DNA of 64,000 nt. Source: Nocardia higoensis. GTDB taxonomy: Bacteria; Actinomycetota; Actinomycetes; Mycobacteriales; Mycobacteriaceae. The notes under the pieces were generated by a model. It was given only the letters and a program-made list of their open reading frames with translations. It was not told the DNA's origin and ran no database searches. Where the stretch lies: positions 62,001 to 126,000 of the forward strand of contig NZ_JADLQN010000001.1 of the NCBI RefSeq assembly GCF_015477835.1, given 5' to 3'. Positions 1 through 9,333 of the stretch are shown here, piece after piece. The position numbers were made by a program, and so were the translations under genes. Positions within the stretch are counted from its first letter, which is position 1. Every line of letters begins with the position of its first letter.

Positions 1-2
1 CC

Positions 3-2162
3 TATGCCTTCGATCGGGAACGGTTCTGGATCGATGCCACCGTCGACACCGGCTTCGCGGCAGACGGTCCGGAGCGCGCGTTCTGGGAATCGGTGGATCG
101 CGGCGATGTCGCCGCCCTCGCCCGGGTCCTGGACGCCGACACCGACGAGCACTCCGCGGCGCTCGGCACCGCCATGTCGTTGCTGTCGGAATGGCGCAGC
201 GGCCATCGCGCCGGCGGGACCGAATCCTGGCGGTACCGGGTCGATTGGACCCCCGCCACATTCACCGGCCCGGACCTGCCGACCGGCGAATGGCTCGTTC
301 TCGCGCCGGGCGGGCCCGTGGACGAGCGGGCGCAGGCCTGCGTGCGTGCGTTCGAGGACAGCGGTGTGCCCACGACCGTGGTGGAGATCGACGCGGCCGG
401 CCTGGAGCGCGGGACTCTCACACGCGCGCTCGAGGCCGCCGATACCGGCCATGTCGTCGGTGTGGTCTCCCTGCTCGGCCTCGATGCGCGGCCCCATGGT
501 GCATACCCCTGGCTCCCGACCGGCCTCGTGGCCACTGTCCTGCTCACCCAGGCCTTCGGTGATGCCGGTCCGGACGCGCCACTGTGGCTGCTGACCCGTG
601 GCGCGACGGTCGTCACCCCCGACGACCCACCGGCCGATCCGGCACAGGCGGCGCTGTGGGGTTTCGGCCGCATCGCCTGCCTGGAACTTCCCGACCGATG
701 GGGCGGGCTGCTCGACCTGCCGGAGACCTCGGACGCCTCGAGCGCCCGGGCAGTACTTTCCGCGCTCGGCAACCGCGACGGCGAGGACCAGATCGCGATA
801 CGCCCGGACGGTCCGCACGTCCGTCGCCTGCGTCGTGACCGATCGCACGGCCCCGGCACCGCCGGGTGGAAACCCCGCGGAACCGCACTGGTCACCGGTG
901 GTACCGGCGCGCTCGGCGGGCATGTGGCCCGCTGGCTCGCCGCCGAGGGCGCCGAGCATCTCGTCCTCGTCAGCCGTGGCGGCATGACGCCCCAGGACGC
1001 CGCGGCGCTGTCCGCCGAGCTCGCCGGTACCGGCGCCACCCTGGCGGTCGAGACATGCGATGTCGTCGACTTCGATGCGATGACAGACCTTTTCGACCGG
1101 ATTCGCGCCGAGGGCCGGACGGTGCGCACCGTCGTCCACTGCGCCGGGATCGCCTCGCCGGTGGCCGTCGACGCCATGACCCCGGCGACCTTGGCCCGAG
1201 ACATGGCAGCCAAGGCGGTCGGCGCGGACAACCTCGCCCGGCTGGTCGACCCGGAGCAGCTGGACGCCTTGGTGTTGTTCAGCTCCGGCGCCGGGGTGTG
1301 GGGCAGCGGAATGCTCGCCGGATACGGCGCGGCCAACGCCTACCTCGACGCCTTCGCCGGCCTGCTGCGAGCACGCGGAATCCCGGCGACCGCGGTCGCG
1401 TGGGGTGCGTGGGCCGGTGCGGGCATGGGCGCTGACGACGTGGGCCGGGAACTGCGTCGTCGCGGCGTCGTGGGAATGGCTCCGGAGCGGGCCGTGCGCG
1501 AGCTCCACCGCGCCGTGGGCAATGCCGAGACCGCGCCGGTGATCGCGCATATCGACTGGCCCGCATTCGGTGAGGCGTTCACGGCTCGGCGGGCCAGCCG
1601 ATTCCTCGACGAGATGACCGCCGCCTCGGCCGCGACCTCAGGGGTGCAGCCCGACGTCGAAGTGCTCGCCGGCCTCGTCGACATGCCGGCGCGTCAACGG
1701 CGGAAAGTGCTGCGCCGTACCGTCCTTCAGCACGCGGCTACGGCGCTGGGTTACGACGACCCGACGAAGCTGTCCGCCGACGCCACCTTCCAGGAACTCG
1801 GTATGGATTCGATCGCGCTGGTGCAGACGGTGCGCAGGCTCTCGGAGGCCACCGGCGTACGCCTGCCGACAACGGCGATCTTCGATCACCCGACTCCCCA
1901 GCGGCTCGCCGACCACCTCGATACCGAGATCGGCGCCCGCCGGTCGGACGCGGGCGATGTGGACCGCCTCGGAGATCTCGAACAGTGGTTCCGCGGCCTG
2001 GACCCCGGCAGTGCCGAATACGCCGCGGCACTGGAACGTTTGACCGGCCTCGTCGGCGGCATCGCCGGGCCGACCGAGCAGAACCTCACCGCTACGGATT
2101 TCGCCGACCTCTCCGACGACGAACTCTTCGACTATGTCGACGACGAACTCGGCCTGTCCTGA
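3..2162 (+). CDS. Modular type I polyketide synthase, C-terminal part (post-AT linker, KR, ACP, docking tail)
   Basis: The gene runs in from the left edge. The first residues, YAFDRERFW, are the classic motif that closes an acyltransferase (AT) domain, so the AT itself lies outside the window. A ketoreductase follows: NADPH motif TGGTGALGG near 897, and catalytic Tyr in the GYGAANAYLD stretch at 1323. The KR lacks the LDD fingerprint and has the Trp of GVWGSG, which points to an A-type KR (L-configured hydroxyl). There is no room for DH or ER domains. An acyl carrier protein follows with its phosphopantetheine Ser in LGMDS at 1809. The last residues (DDELFDYVDDELGLS) form a typical acidic C-terminal docking tail. 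That tail should pair with the coiled-coil N-terminus of the next gene, 105 bp downstream on the same strand. The module therefore yields a beta-hydroxy intermediate. Extender choice cannot be read because the AT is missing. Confidence 0.93.
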   Translation, partial: YAFDRERFWIDATVDTGFAADGPERAFWESVDRGDVAALARVLDADTDEHSAALGTAMSLLSEWRSGHRAGGTESWRYRVDWTPATFTGPDLPTGEWLVLAPGGPVDERAQACVRAFEDSGVPTTVVEIDAAGLERGTLTRALEAADTGHVVGVVSLLGLDARPHGAYPWLPTGLVATVLLTQAFGDAGPDAPLWLLTRGATVVTPDDPPADPAQAALWGFGRIACLELPDRWGGLLDLPETSDASSARAVLSALGNRDGEDQIAIRPDGPHVRRLRRDRSHGPGTAGWKPRGTALVTGGTGALGGHVARWLAAEGAEHLVLVSRGGMTPQDAAALSAELAGTGATLAVETCDVVDFDAMTDLFDRIRAEGRTVRTVVHCAGIASPVAVDAMTPATLARDMAAKAVGADNLARLVDPEQLDALVLFSSGAGVWGSGMLAGYGAANAYLDAFAGLLRARGIPATAVAWGAWAGAGMGADDVGRELRRRGVVGMAPERAVRELHRAVGNAETAPVIAHIDWPAFGEAFTARRASRFLDEMTAASAATSGVQPDVEVLAGLVDMPARQRRKVLRRTVLQHAATALGYDDPTKLSADATFQELGMDSIALVQTVRRLSEATGVRLPTTAIFDHPTPQRLADHLDTEIGARRSDAGDVDRLGDLEQWFRGLDPGSAEYAAALERLTGLVGGIAGPTEQNLTATDFADLSDDELFDYVDDELGLS

Positions 2163-2267
2163 CGCCTCGGCCGACCCGTTGCGCCCACCGCGCGCGCTGC
2201 GGGCAGTCGAGGGGGCAGCACAGGAATCGGTCGGGAACACCGGCGAGGTCCGGGGAGGACACACCGG

Positions 2268-4628
2268 ATGAGAGATGAGGCTCGAGTGGACGAGAACACG
2301 CAGAAACTCCGGGAATACCTCCGGAAGGTCACCGCCGAACTGCAATCCTGCCGCGCCCAGCTACGCGAGGCCAGGGACACGATGCGCGAGCCGATAGCGG
2401 TGGTGGGTATCGGGTGCCGCTATCCGGGCGGCATCGAATCGCCGGAGGACCTCTGGCGCGTGGTGTCCAGCGGTGCGGACGTCATCTCGGAGCCGCCGCC
2501 GGACCGCGGCTGGTTCCCGGAACCCGCGGCCGCTGAGTTGTTGCGGCAGGCCGCGGGCGGATTCCTCTACAACGCCGGAGATTTCGACGCCGAGTTCTTC
2601 GGGATGACGCAGGCGGAGGCGCGCGCGACCGATCCGCAGCAGCGCGTGCTGCTGGAGACGGCCTGGGAGGCGATCGAACGGGCGGGCATCGATCCGCGGT
2701 CGCTGCGCGGAAGCCGTACCGGTGTCTATATCGGCGCGTTCTATCGCCTGTACGCTGCCACCGCGTCGGTCTTCGACGACCCGGATGATCACCTGGTCAC
2801 CGGCGTCGCGGGCAGTGTCATGTCGGGCCGTGTCGGCTACGCGCTGGGACTGGAGGGCCCGGCTGTCACCGTGGACACCGCGTGTTCGGCCTCGCTGGTG
2901 GCCGTCCACCTGGCCTGCCAGTCGCTGCGGCTGGGCGAGAGCGAGCTCGCGCTGGCCGGCGGTGTCGCGGTGAATGCGACACCGCACATGTACACCGAGT
3001 TCGCCCGGTCGATAGGGCAGGCGCCGGACGGCCGGTGCCGCTCCTTCGCGGCGGGCGCCGAAGGCACCGGGTGGAGCGAGGGCGCCGGATTGCTGCTGCT
3101 GGAACGTGTTTCGCGCGCACGTGCGCACGGACACCCGATTCTCGCAGTGATCCGCGGCTCGGCGGTCAACCGTGTCGGGGCTTCCAACGGGCTGGCGGCG
3201 CCGAACGGGCAGACTCAGCAGCGGGTGATCCGGCAGGCGCTCGCGGATGCCGGTGTGGCGCCGGACGAGGTCGACGTCGTGGATGCGCACGGTTCGGGGA
3301 CGCGGCTGGGCGATTCGATCGAGGCACACGCCCTGTTGGCCACCTACGGCCGCGACCGCCCGGCCGAGCGCCCGCTGCTGCTCGGCTCGGTCAAATCCAA
3401 TATCGGTCACGCGCAGTCCTCGAGCGGTATCGCGAGCATCGTCAAGCTCATCGAGGCGATGCGGCACGGGATCGTGCCGAAGACACTGCACGTCGACGAG
3501 CCGTCGCCGGACATCGACTGGTCCAGTGGCGCACTGGAACTGGTGACCGAGAACATGCCGTGGCCGGCGCACGACCGTCCACGCCGGGCGGCGGTGTCGT
3601 CCTTCGGGATCTCGGGCACCAACGCCCACATCGTTCTGGAGTCCGCACCCGAGGCAGCGGTCGAATCAGCCGCGCTCGATTCGGACCGCGCGACACCGGG
3701 CCTCGTTCCCTGGCCGATCTCCGCAGCGAGCCCGAAGGCCCTGGCCGCGCAGGCCCGACGGCTGCTGGCGCATCTGCGGGCACACCCCGACTCGAATGTG
3801 CTCGACATCGGGTATTCGCTCGCGACCACCCGCGCGCATCTGCCGTGGCGGGCGGTGATTCTCGCCGTCGACCTGTCGCGATCGATCACCGATCTGGCCA
3901 CGCTGTCCGAAGGCGGGGAAGCGGGACCGATGCGCGGTACTTCGGGCACGAAACAGGGCATGGCATCGTGGTTTCCGGAGCGGGCCGAGCCGGATGGGAC
4001 CCTGCGTGCCTTTCCCCGCTACGCTCGGACCTTCGACAAGATCCGAGAACAGATCACACGACTGGCCGACGGTGTGGACGCGGAATGCCTGACCTTCGCC
4101 CACGAAGTGGCGGTGTCCGCGCTCTTCGACTCCTGGAACCTGCGTCCCGAGGTCGTGACGGGCCGGGGTGTCGGGGAGATCGCGGCAGCCTACGTCGCGG
4201 GGATTCTGTCCCTTCCCGATGCCTGCCGTCTGGTTGTGGCGCGCTCGGCGGACAGCCAGGAATTCGATGCTCTGGCGCACGCGGTGGATTTCGCTGAGCC
4301 GCACCTGCCGATGGTGGCGAGTGCCGCGGCGGACCCGGCCGAACTGCGCACGCCGGGCTACTGGACCCGGCAGCTCACGGGGCCGGAGCCGGTACACACC
4401 GCATCCGTCGCCGAGGCCATGCGAGTGGAGGGCGGGATCCACCCGATCGAGATGAGCGTCTCGGACATCCAGGCCGCTCTGGAGGGGGCGGCCCGGATGT
4501 ACTGCGCGGGAGCGGACATCGATTGGCCCGCGGTTTTCGACGGATTCGGCGCGCGCCGGGTGGCGTTGCCGACGTATCCGTTCCAGCGCGCGAGCTACTG
4601 GTGGACGGCGCCGGTGGCGGCGCGCTGA
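2268..4628 (+). CDS. Stand-alone ketosynthase with degenerate acyltransferase and no ACP (KS-AT0)
   Basis: 786 aa. GGGAGGACACACCGG precedes the ATG and fixes the start. Residues 1-37 form a charged coiled-coil docking domain. Residues ~38-460 are a complete KS with Cys206 (ACSAS), His341 (DAHGSGT) and His381 (NIGHAQ), so condensation should work. The following AT region is short and lacks the usual FPGQG start. The serine elbow GHSxGE is changed to GRGVGE (Gly634 replaces the nucleophile), and the substrate-choosing YASH/HAFH segment is absent. The protein ends at the post-AT motif ([12 protein letters not shown]) with no KR or ACP. The extender must therefore come on a separate ACP. The convergent neighbour cassette makes an ACP-bound methoxymalonyl unit, so direct use of that unit is the simplest reading (inference). 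Its 3' end overlaps the fkbH-type gene by 34 bp. Confidence 0.93.
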   Translation: MRDEARVDENTQKLREYLRKVTAELQSCRAQLREARDTMREPIAVVGIGCRYPGGIESPEDLWRVVSSGADVISEPPPDRGWFPEPAAAELLRQAAGGFLYNAGDFDAEFFGMTQAEARATDPQQRVLLETAWEAIERAGIDPRSLRGSRTGVYIGAFYRLYAATASVFDDPDDHLVTGVAGSVMSGRVGYALGLEGPAVTVDTACSASLVAVHLACQSLRLGESELALAGGVAVNATPHMYTEFARSIGQAPDGRCRSFAAGAEGTGWSEGAGLLLLERVSRARAHGHPILAVIRGSAVNRVGASNGLAAPNGQTQQRVIRQALADAGVAPDEVDVVDAHGSGTRLGDSIEAHALLATYGRDRPAERPLLLGSVKSNIGHAQSSSGIASIVKLIEAMRHGIVPKTLHVDEPSPDIDWSSGALELVTENMPWPAHDRPRRAAVSSFGISGTNAHIVLESAPEAAVESAALDSDRATPGLVPWPISAASPKALAAQARRLLAHLRAHPDSNVLDIGYSLATTRAHLPWRAVILAVDLSRSITDLATLSEGGEAGPMRGTSGTKQGMASWFPERAEPDGTLRAFPRYARTFDKIREQITRLADGVDAECLTFAHEVAVSALFDSWNLRPEVVTGRGVGEIAAAYVAGILSLPDACRLVVARSADSQEFDALAHAVDFAEPHLPMVASAAADPAELRTPGYWTRQLTGPEPVHTASVAEAMRVEGGIHPIEMSVSDIQAALEGAARMYCAGADIDWPAVFDGFGARRVALPTYPFQRASYWWTAPVAAR

Positions 4629-5698
4629 GCAGTACCGAGGTCGGGGGAGATGAGCCGCAGTGTGTCCGGCGGCTGGTGTACAGCCGGAACCAGGTGCAGG
4701 CGGCTGAGCTCCTCCGGCGCGGGCGCCAGCTCGTCTCGGCACGCGCAGGGGTCGTCGGTGTAGCCGGCGAAGCGGTAGGTGACGTCCATGATCCGATTGC
4801 GTGCTGTCGCCCGGAAGTCGGCGATCAGATGGACCCCGCCGAGCGCGGCCTCGGTGGACAGCCAGTTGAGAATCGCCGAACCGGCGCCGAGGGAGACCAC
4901 CCGGCACGAGGTAGCCAGCAGTTCCAGATGCCACACGGAGTCGAACTTCTCGAACAGCACGATACCGATCGCGCCGTACGGTCCGAACCGATCCGACATC
5001 GTCGCCACCAGCAGTTCGTGGCGCGGATCGTCGACGAGGGCGCGCAATGTGTCCTCCGGGTAGTAGACGCCGGTGGTGTTCATCTGTGTCGTGCGCACCG
5101 TGAGTTCTTCTACCCGGACGAGATCGGCGTCGGTGGCCCGGTCGATCCGCAGTTCCAACCCGAGGGTCTGCAGAAAGGCGTGGTCGGGACCCTCGAAGCC
5201 CTCTCGCTCGGCATCGCGTCGGAAGCTCGCCTGATACATCGCGCGGCGGCGCCGTGAATCGACGGTGACCGTGGCCGGGGTGAATTCCGTCAGGGTGCTC
5301 AGAGTGACGAGTTGTTCGGCGGCATAGCAGCGGACCTCGGGCAGATGGAATGCCACCTCGGCCCGCTCGGTGGGCTGGTCGTCGATGAACGCGATGGCCG
5401 AGGGCGCGAAGTTCAACTCCTTCGCGATCTGCTCGACCGCGCGCGATTTCGGACCCCATCCGATCCTCGGCAGCACGAAATACTCCGCGATGCCGAGTTC
5501 TTCGAGGCGCTGCCAGGCCAGGTCGTGATCGTTCTTGCTCGCGATCGAATGCAGAATGCCGCGCTGATCGAGGGTTTCGAGGATGTCACGCACGCTGTCG
5601 AACAGCTCATCGGCGCCGCCCTCGAGCAGCGTGCCCCGCCACAGCGTGTTGTCGAGATCCCAGACCAGGCATTTGATGGGGGAGGTTTCCGCGGTCAT
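4595..5698 (-). CDS. fkbH: FkbH-like HAD-superfamily protein (glyceryl-ACP formation)
   Basis: 367 aa. The N-terminus carries the HAD signature DLDNTLW, and a GNAT-like C-terminal half follows from about residue 175. Known FkbH/OzmB-type proteins dephosphorylate 1,3-bisphosphoglycerate and place the glyceryl unit on a discrete ACP, the first step to methoxymalonyl-ACP. It is the last gene of a five-gene operon. Its ATG overlaps the stop of the acyl-ACP dehydrogenase gene by 4 bp (ATGA). Its own 3' end overlaps the KS-AT0 gene on the other strand, a tight convergent arrangement that argues the extender cassette belongs to this polyketide cluster. Confidence 0.92.
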   Translation of the reverse strand: MTAETSPIKCLVWDLDNTLWRGTLLEGGADELFDSVRDILETLDQRGILHSIASKNDHDLAWQRLEELGIAEYFVLPRIGWGPKSRAVEQIAKELNFAPSAIAFIDDQPTERAEVAFHLPEVRCYAAEQLVTLSTLTEFTPATVTVDSRRRRAMYQASFRRDAEREGFEGPDHAFLQTLGLELRIDRATDADLVRVEELTVRTTQMNTTGVYYPEDTLRALVDDPRHELLVATMSDRFGPYGAIGIVLFEKFDSVWHLELLATSCRVVSLGAGSAILNWLSTEAALGGVHLIADFRATARNRIMDVTYRFAGYTDDPCACRDELAPAPEELSRLHLVPAVHQPPDTLRLISPDLGTAQRAATGAVHQ

Positions 5699-6831
5699 GA
5701 GGCCAGCCCTTCGGCGGTGTCGCTTCCAGATGTCGAAATCGCGTGTTCGGCGAGCATCAACTGACAGATTTCGTTACTGCCCTCGATGATCTCCATGAGT
5801 TTGGCGTCGCGGAAGGCACGCGCCACCACGCCGTGGTCGTCCGCACCCGCCGAGGCGAGCACCTGCATGGCGTTCGCCGCACCCGCCGCCGCGTGCCGCG
5901 CGCTGGTGTATTTGGCCAATACGGTAGCCGCGACAACCTCGGGAGAGTTCGCGTCCCAGCAGCGGCTGGCATGCTCGCAGGCACGCGTGGCGGCACGCTC
6001 GGACACGTAGAGTTCGGCGAGGTGCCGGGCCACGAGTTGATGGCGGTCGATCGTGACGCCGAACTGCTCGCGGCTACCGGCGTGCCCGGTCGCCGCGGAC
6101 AGGCAGGCGCGCAGTATGCCGACGCACCCCCATGCGACCGAGAACCGCCCGTAGGCGAGGGCCGCTGTCACCAGAAATGACAGTGGGGCGCCACCGCCGC
6201 CGAGCACGTTCGCCGCGGGTACGCGCACGCCGTCGAGATCGATGTGCGCGTGCCCCGCCGCCCGGCAACCCACCGGGGACTCGACCGGACGCAGCCGGAC
6301 TCCCGGGGTGTCGGTGGGTACCAGCACGGCTGCGCCGCCGTCACCGTATCGGCCGAAGACCACCAGCACATCGGAGGTCGTCGCGGCGGTTGTCCACCGC
6401 TTGCTGCCGTCGATCACCACAGTGTCGCCGTCCGGTCGGATCTCGGTCCGCATCGCCGTCAGATCGCTGCCCGCCGCCGGCTCGGACATGGCCACGGCGG
6501 CCAGCCGGCCGGAGACCAGCTCGGTCAGATGCTCGCGGCGCTGCTCGCGGTCGCCGAGTCGTCGGATGGACCAGGCGGCCATTCCCTGCGAGGTCATCAC
6601 GCTGCGGGTCGAGCTGCACAGCGCGCCGGTGAAGGCGGTGAGTTCGCCGTTGTCGATACTTGTCGCGCCCAGGCCGCCGTACGCCGAATCAACCTGTGCG
6701 CACAGCACGCCCGCCTTACCCAGTCCGCGTAGAACCTCGACGGGTATGGCGCCTTCGGCATCCCAGGTACCGGGGTGATCGGCCACTGTCGCGCGCACCA
6801 GGGCGCGTTGTTCGGCCAGCCGATCAGGCAT
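5695..6831 (-). CDS. fkbI: FkbI-like acyl-ACP dehydrogenase
   Basis: 378 aa from the ATG of MPDRLAEQRAL. An in-frame extension upstream is rejected because it lies inside the ACP gene and shows no family similarity. The sequence is a full-length acyl-CoA dehydrogenase-fold flavoprotein: N-terminal helical domain, mid-domain with SEPAAGSD and the WTTAATTSD segment, and C-terminal helical domain ending in the EGSNEICQLM motif. In methoxymalonyl-ACP pathways FkbI oxidises the hydroxymalonyl-type intermediate on the ACP. It overlaps the preceding ACP gene by 8 bp and the following fkbH-type gene by 4 bp, so translation is coupled. Confidence 0.9.
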   Translation of the reverse strand: MPDRLAEQRALVRATVADHPGTWDAEGAIPVEVLRGLGKAGVLCAQVDSAYGGLGATSIDNGELTAFTGALCSSTRSVMTSQGMAAWSIRRLGDREQRREHLTELVSGRLAAVAMSEPAAGSDLTAMRTEIRPDGDTVVIDGSKRWTTAATTSDVLVVFGRYGDGGAAVLVPTDTPGVRLRPVESPVGCRAAGHAHIDLDGVRVPAANVLGGGGAPLSFLVTAALAYGRFSVAWGCVGILRACLSAATGHAGSREQFGVTIDRHQLVARHLAELYVSERAATRACEHASRCWDANSPEVVAATVLAKYTSARHAAAGAANAMQVLASAGADDHGVVARAFRDAKLMEIIEGSNEICQLMLAEHAISTSGSDTAEGLAS

Positions 6832-7120
6832 CGAGACTCTGCTCCTCGTCGGCGCGCAGGCGCAGAACCAGTTCCGACATCCGGCCCACCGAGCGGAAGT
6901 TCTCCAGTTTGAGGTCGAGGCCGACGATGGCGACATCGAAGCGGCCTTCCAGGAACACCACCAGTTCCATCGCCAGCATCGAGGAGGACAGACCGCTGTC
7001 GACGAGGTCCTGATCGACGGTGACGACGGTCTTGGTCTTCGCCTGCAGATAGTCGATCAGGGCCCGCTGCACATCGCCGGCGGTCGGTGAGGTGGAGGCG
7101 GTCGGTACATCGCTGGTCAT
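6824..7120 (-). CDS. fkbJ: FkbJ-like discrete acyl carrier protein for methoxymalonyl extender
   Basis: 98 aa. A small acidic helical carrier protein with the phosphopantetheine-attachment serine in VDSGLSSSML. The position between the dehydrogenase genes matches FkbJ of FK506/FK520 clusters, where the glyceryl unit is oxidised and O-methylated while bound here. Start and stop both overlap neighbours (4 bp with the upstream hydroxyacyl dehydrogenase gene, 8 bp with the fkbI-type gene). It is a candidate in-trans extender donor for the KS-AT0 protein, which has neither a working AT nor an ACP. Confidence 0.92.
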   Translation of the reverse strand: MTSDVPTASTSPTAGDVQRALIDYLQAKTKTVVTVDQDLVDSGLSSSMLAMELVVFLEGRFDVAIVGLDLKLENFRSVGRMSELVLRLRADEEQSLDA

Positions 7121-7968
7121 GGTGCAATCCCGTCGTAGGTGTAGTAGCCGGCACCGGTCTTCTGGCCGAGTTCGCCCGCGCGCACCTTCTCCAGCAGCGC
7201 CTCGCAGGGGCGCAGACTGTCGTCGCCGAGCCGATCGGCCAGTACGTTGAGCGAATCGGCGAGGTTGTCCAGCCCGATCAGGTCGGCGGTGCGCAGGGGA
7301 CCGGTCCGGTGGCCGAGGCAGCCCTGCATGAGCGCGTCGATGTCCGCCGCGGCGGCCACCCCCTCGCCCACCAGCCGCGCGGCGGTGTTGATCATCGGAT
7401 GCAACAGCCGGCTGGTGACGAAGCCAGGTGAGTCGCGCACCACCACACTCCTTCGGCCGAGGCGGGCCAGCAGTGCGGTCACCGCGGTCATCGCGGCCTC
7501 GCCGGTGCGAGGCCCGCGGATCACCTCGAAGGTCTCGATCAGGTAGGGCGGATTCATGAAATGAATGCCGACGAGCTGTTCGGGCCGGGCCACGGCGGTC
7601 GCCAGCTCGTCGATGGGGATGCTGGAGGTGTTGGAGATGAGCAGGGTGTCCGCGGCGCAGACAGCCGAGACCTCCGCCAGCAGTTTGCGTTTCAGATCGG
7701 CGTCCTCGGTGATCGCCTCGACGGCCGCTGCCGAGGCGATCTGTCCTCCGGTGGACAGGGCGGTCGTCAGAGCGCCGAATTCCGCGTCGGCCGGCAGCGC
7801 GCCGAGCAGTTGCGCGTGCCGCAATTGCCTGTCGACCATCGTCACGGCACGCTTCAATGCGGCAGCGTCGATGTCGACCAGATGCACCGGGATGCCGTGC
7901 CCGACGGCCAGGGTGGTGATGCCGGATCCCATCACGCCCGCGCCGAATACCGTAATTCCCTCGGTCAT
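7117..7968 (-). CDS. fkbK: FkbK-like 3-hydroxyacyl dehydrogenase
   Basis: 283 aa. N-terminal Rossmann domain with GAGVMGSG followed by an acidic VDID strand end. The 3-hydroxyacyl-CoA dehydrogenase signature region around HFMNPPYLIE is present, with a C-terminal helical dimerisation domain. In extender pathways FkbK oxidises the C2/C3 hydroxyl of glyceryl-ACP. It sits between the O-methyltransferase gene (17-bp gap) and the ACP gene (4-bp overlap) in the same minus-strand operon. A role in beta-oxidation is possible from sequence alone, but the gene order decides for the extender pathway. Confidence 0.9.
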   Translation of the reverse strand: MTEGITVFGAGVMGSGITTLAVGHGIPVHLVDIDAAALKRAVTMVDRQLRHAQLLGALPADAEFGALTTALSTGGQIASAAAVEAITEDADLKRKLLAEVSAVCAADTLLISNTSSIPIDELATAVARPEQLVGIHFMNPPYLIETFEVIRGPRTGEAAMTAVTALLARLGRRSVVVRDSPGFVTSRLLHPMINTAARLVGEGVAAAADIDALMQGCLGHRTGPLRTADLIGLDNLADSLNVLADRLGDDSLRPCEALLEKVRAGELGQKTGAGYYTYDGIAP

Positions 7969-7985
7969 CGAATCTCCATCTTTCG

Positions 7986-8648
7986 CTATCGCTTGCGCGC
8001 CAATGTGATGCCGTCCGCCATGACCAGCAATGCGATATCGACGCGGCTGTCGTCGGAAATCCGTTCGTTGAGCGCGCGGATCGCGGCGGACTCCGGGTCC
8101 GAAGCTTCCGGGTCGATGACGCGTCCGCGCAACAACGTATTGTCGATGACGATGAGGCCGCCGGGTCGCAGCAGGGTGAGTGCGGACTCGTAATAGTCCG
8201 GATAGCCGATCTTGTCGGCGTCGATGAAGATCAGATCGAACGAGTCCGGCCCGAATTCAGCGGCTAGCTCGCCCAGAGTTTTCGCCCCGTCGCCGATCCG
8301 CGCCTCGATCCGGTCGGCGACACCCGCGCGCTGCCAATACTGCTCGGCGATTCCGAGCCAGCGGGCGGAGTTGTCGCAGGTGATCAGCCGGCCACCGGGG
8401 CCGAGTGCCCTGGCCATGGCCAGGGCGCTGTAGCCGGTGAATGTGCCGAGGTCGATCACCCTCTCCGCGGCGCACAACTTGACGAAGAGCGCGAGGAGCT
8501 GTCCTTCCTCCGGCATCAGTTGCATTGCCGTCCCCAAGGGCAGCCCCGCTGTCGTCTCCCTGAGTTCGCGCAGCACCGGATCCTCGCGCAGGGAAACGTC
8601 GCGGACGTAAGTCAGCAACGCATCGGACACTTCTACCTGATCAGCCAT
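7986..8648 (-). CDS. fkbG: FkbG-like SAM-dependent O-methyltransferase
   Basis: 220 aa from ATG 8648, which has AAGGGGATCC just upstream. A longer in-frame reading to 8768 is rejected because the extra 40 residues are low-complexity and lack a ribosome site. The protein is a class I O-methyltransferase of the catechol/caffeoyl-CoA type: SAM-binding [13 protein letters not shown], metal and catalytic acidic residues around [13 protein letters not shown], and a [11 protein letters not shown] strand. FkbG methylates the hydroxymalonyl-ACP hydroxyl. It is the first gene of the methoxymalonyl-ACP operon, transcribed away from the lipid-starter operon across a shared 403-bp promoter region. Confidence 0.9.
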   Translation of the reverse strand: MADQVEVSDALLTYVRDVSLREDPVLRELRETTAGLPLGTAMQLMPEEGQLLALFVKLCAAERVIDLGTFTGYSALAMARALGPGGRLITCDNSARWLGIAEQYWQRAGVADRIEARIGDGAKTLGELAAEFGPDSFDLIFIDADKIGYPDYYESALTLLRPGGLIVIDNTLLRGRVIDPEASDPESAAIRALNERISDDSRVDIALLVMADGITLARKR

Positions 8649-9051
8649 GGATCCCCTTGGACGGGTGAGCATCAGTGACTCGCCGTCGCAGCAGCGCACG
8701 GACCAGCCGTGATTCGACGGTAGGTGGTGTCGGCGGCGGCCTTCAAATCTCCCGACGCCGGGAGACACGCGCGGCCGGCGGCCGATTCGAGGCTGTGCTG
8801 GAAGCCGTCGCCGGAAGTTTACGGAGCAGCGGAGGCGACGGTAGATTGCTCCTGTCGGGACGTGGATGTACGGCGAATTCCGAACGAGCTCGTCTCCGTC
8901 GCCGAACTCTCCTCTGTCGCCGAACTCGCCTTTGTCAATCGGATTCCGCAGTTGTTCGAGCTATTCGGCGATGACGATTCGTATCGGCTGGATGATGGTG
9001 CGGATGAGTAACGAGTCCCGATCAGGCGACTCGATTCAGGAGGTAATTGCA
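8649..9051. promoter_or_regulatory. Divergent intergenic region between the extender-unit operon and the starter/PKS operon
   Basis: 403 bp without a convincing gene; an open frame at 8724-9011 has no recognisable family and no good ribosome site. The region must hold the promoters of both operons. It contains an 18-bp near-perfect tandem repeat (8898-8915 and 8916-8933; shared core GTCGCCGAACTC), a possible regulator-binding array. The ribosome site CAGGAGGT at 9037-9044 belongs to the ACP gene that starts at TTG 9052. No clear -35/-10 pair was picked out by eye. Confidence 0.5.
8898..8933. repeat. Two 18-bp direct repeats in the divergent promoter region
   Basis: Copies at 8898-8915 and 8916-8933 share 15 of 18 bases, with the common core GTCGCCGAACTC. 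The period of 18 bp, under two helical turns, and the position between two divergent biosynthetic operons suggest an operator, but a chance repeat in non-coding GC-rich DNA cannot be excluded. Confidence 0.45.
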
Positions 9052-9333
9052 TTGATCACCATCGGCGAAGTCGAAGCGCTCATCCGTCGACAGATGCGCG
9101 GCAAGCAATCCAAGGACATCGTCCTCGACGAGAACACCGAGCTCCGCGACATGGGGCTGTCCAGCCTGCAGATCGCGGAGGTGGTGTTCAGCCTGGAGGA
9201 GGAACACGAGGTCGAGTTCGATCCGGCGCGTTCGGCCGACGCGAAGACCTTGGGAGATCTGATCCGGGTGGGGAACGAGGCCATAGCGGGCCGCGGGGCC
9301 GTGACGGAGGGACAGGCCGGTGGATGGGCGTGA
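9052..9333 (+). CDS. Acyl carrier protein of the fatty-acyl starter unit
   Basis: 93 aa. The start is read as TTG 9052 because AGGAGGT lies 7 nt before it and the protein then begins with ITIGEVEALI, a normal ACP helix I. An ATG at 9004 in the same frame lacks such a site. The phosphopantetheine Ser lies in the MGLSSLQ motif, and helices II/III are acidic as expected. It is the first gene of a ten-gene operon. The desaturase gene that follows overlaps it by 14 bp and a fatty acyl-AMP ligase comes next, so the ACP is most likely loaded by the ligase and presents the acyl chain to the desaturase. Confidence 0.88.
   Translation: MITIGEVEALIRRQMRGKQSKDIVLDENTELRDMGLSSLQIAEVVFSLEEEHEVEFDPARSADAKTLGDLIRVGNEAIAGRGAVTEGQAGGWA

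Noticed and set aside
2361..3629. Long antisense open frame of 422 codons opposite the KS gene
   Set aside because: It mirrors the codon structure of the real KS gene, is Arg/Pro/His-rich and has no family motif; typical shadow frame of high-GC DNA.
8724..9011. 95-codon open frame in the divergent promoter region
   Set aside because: No ribosome site, no family resemblance, and it contains the 18-bp repeat; kept as non-coding.
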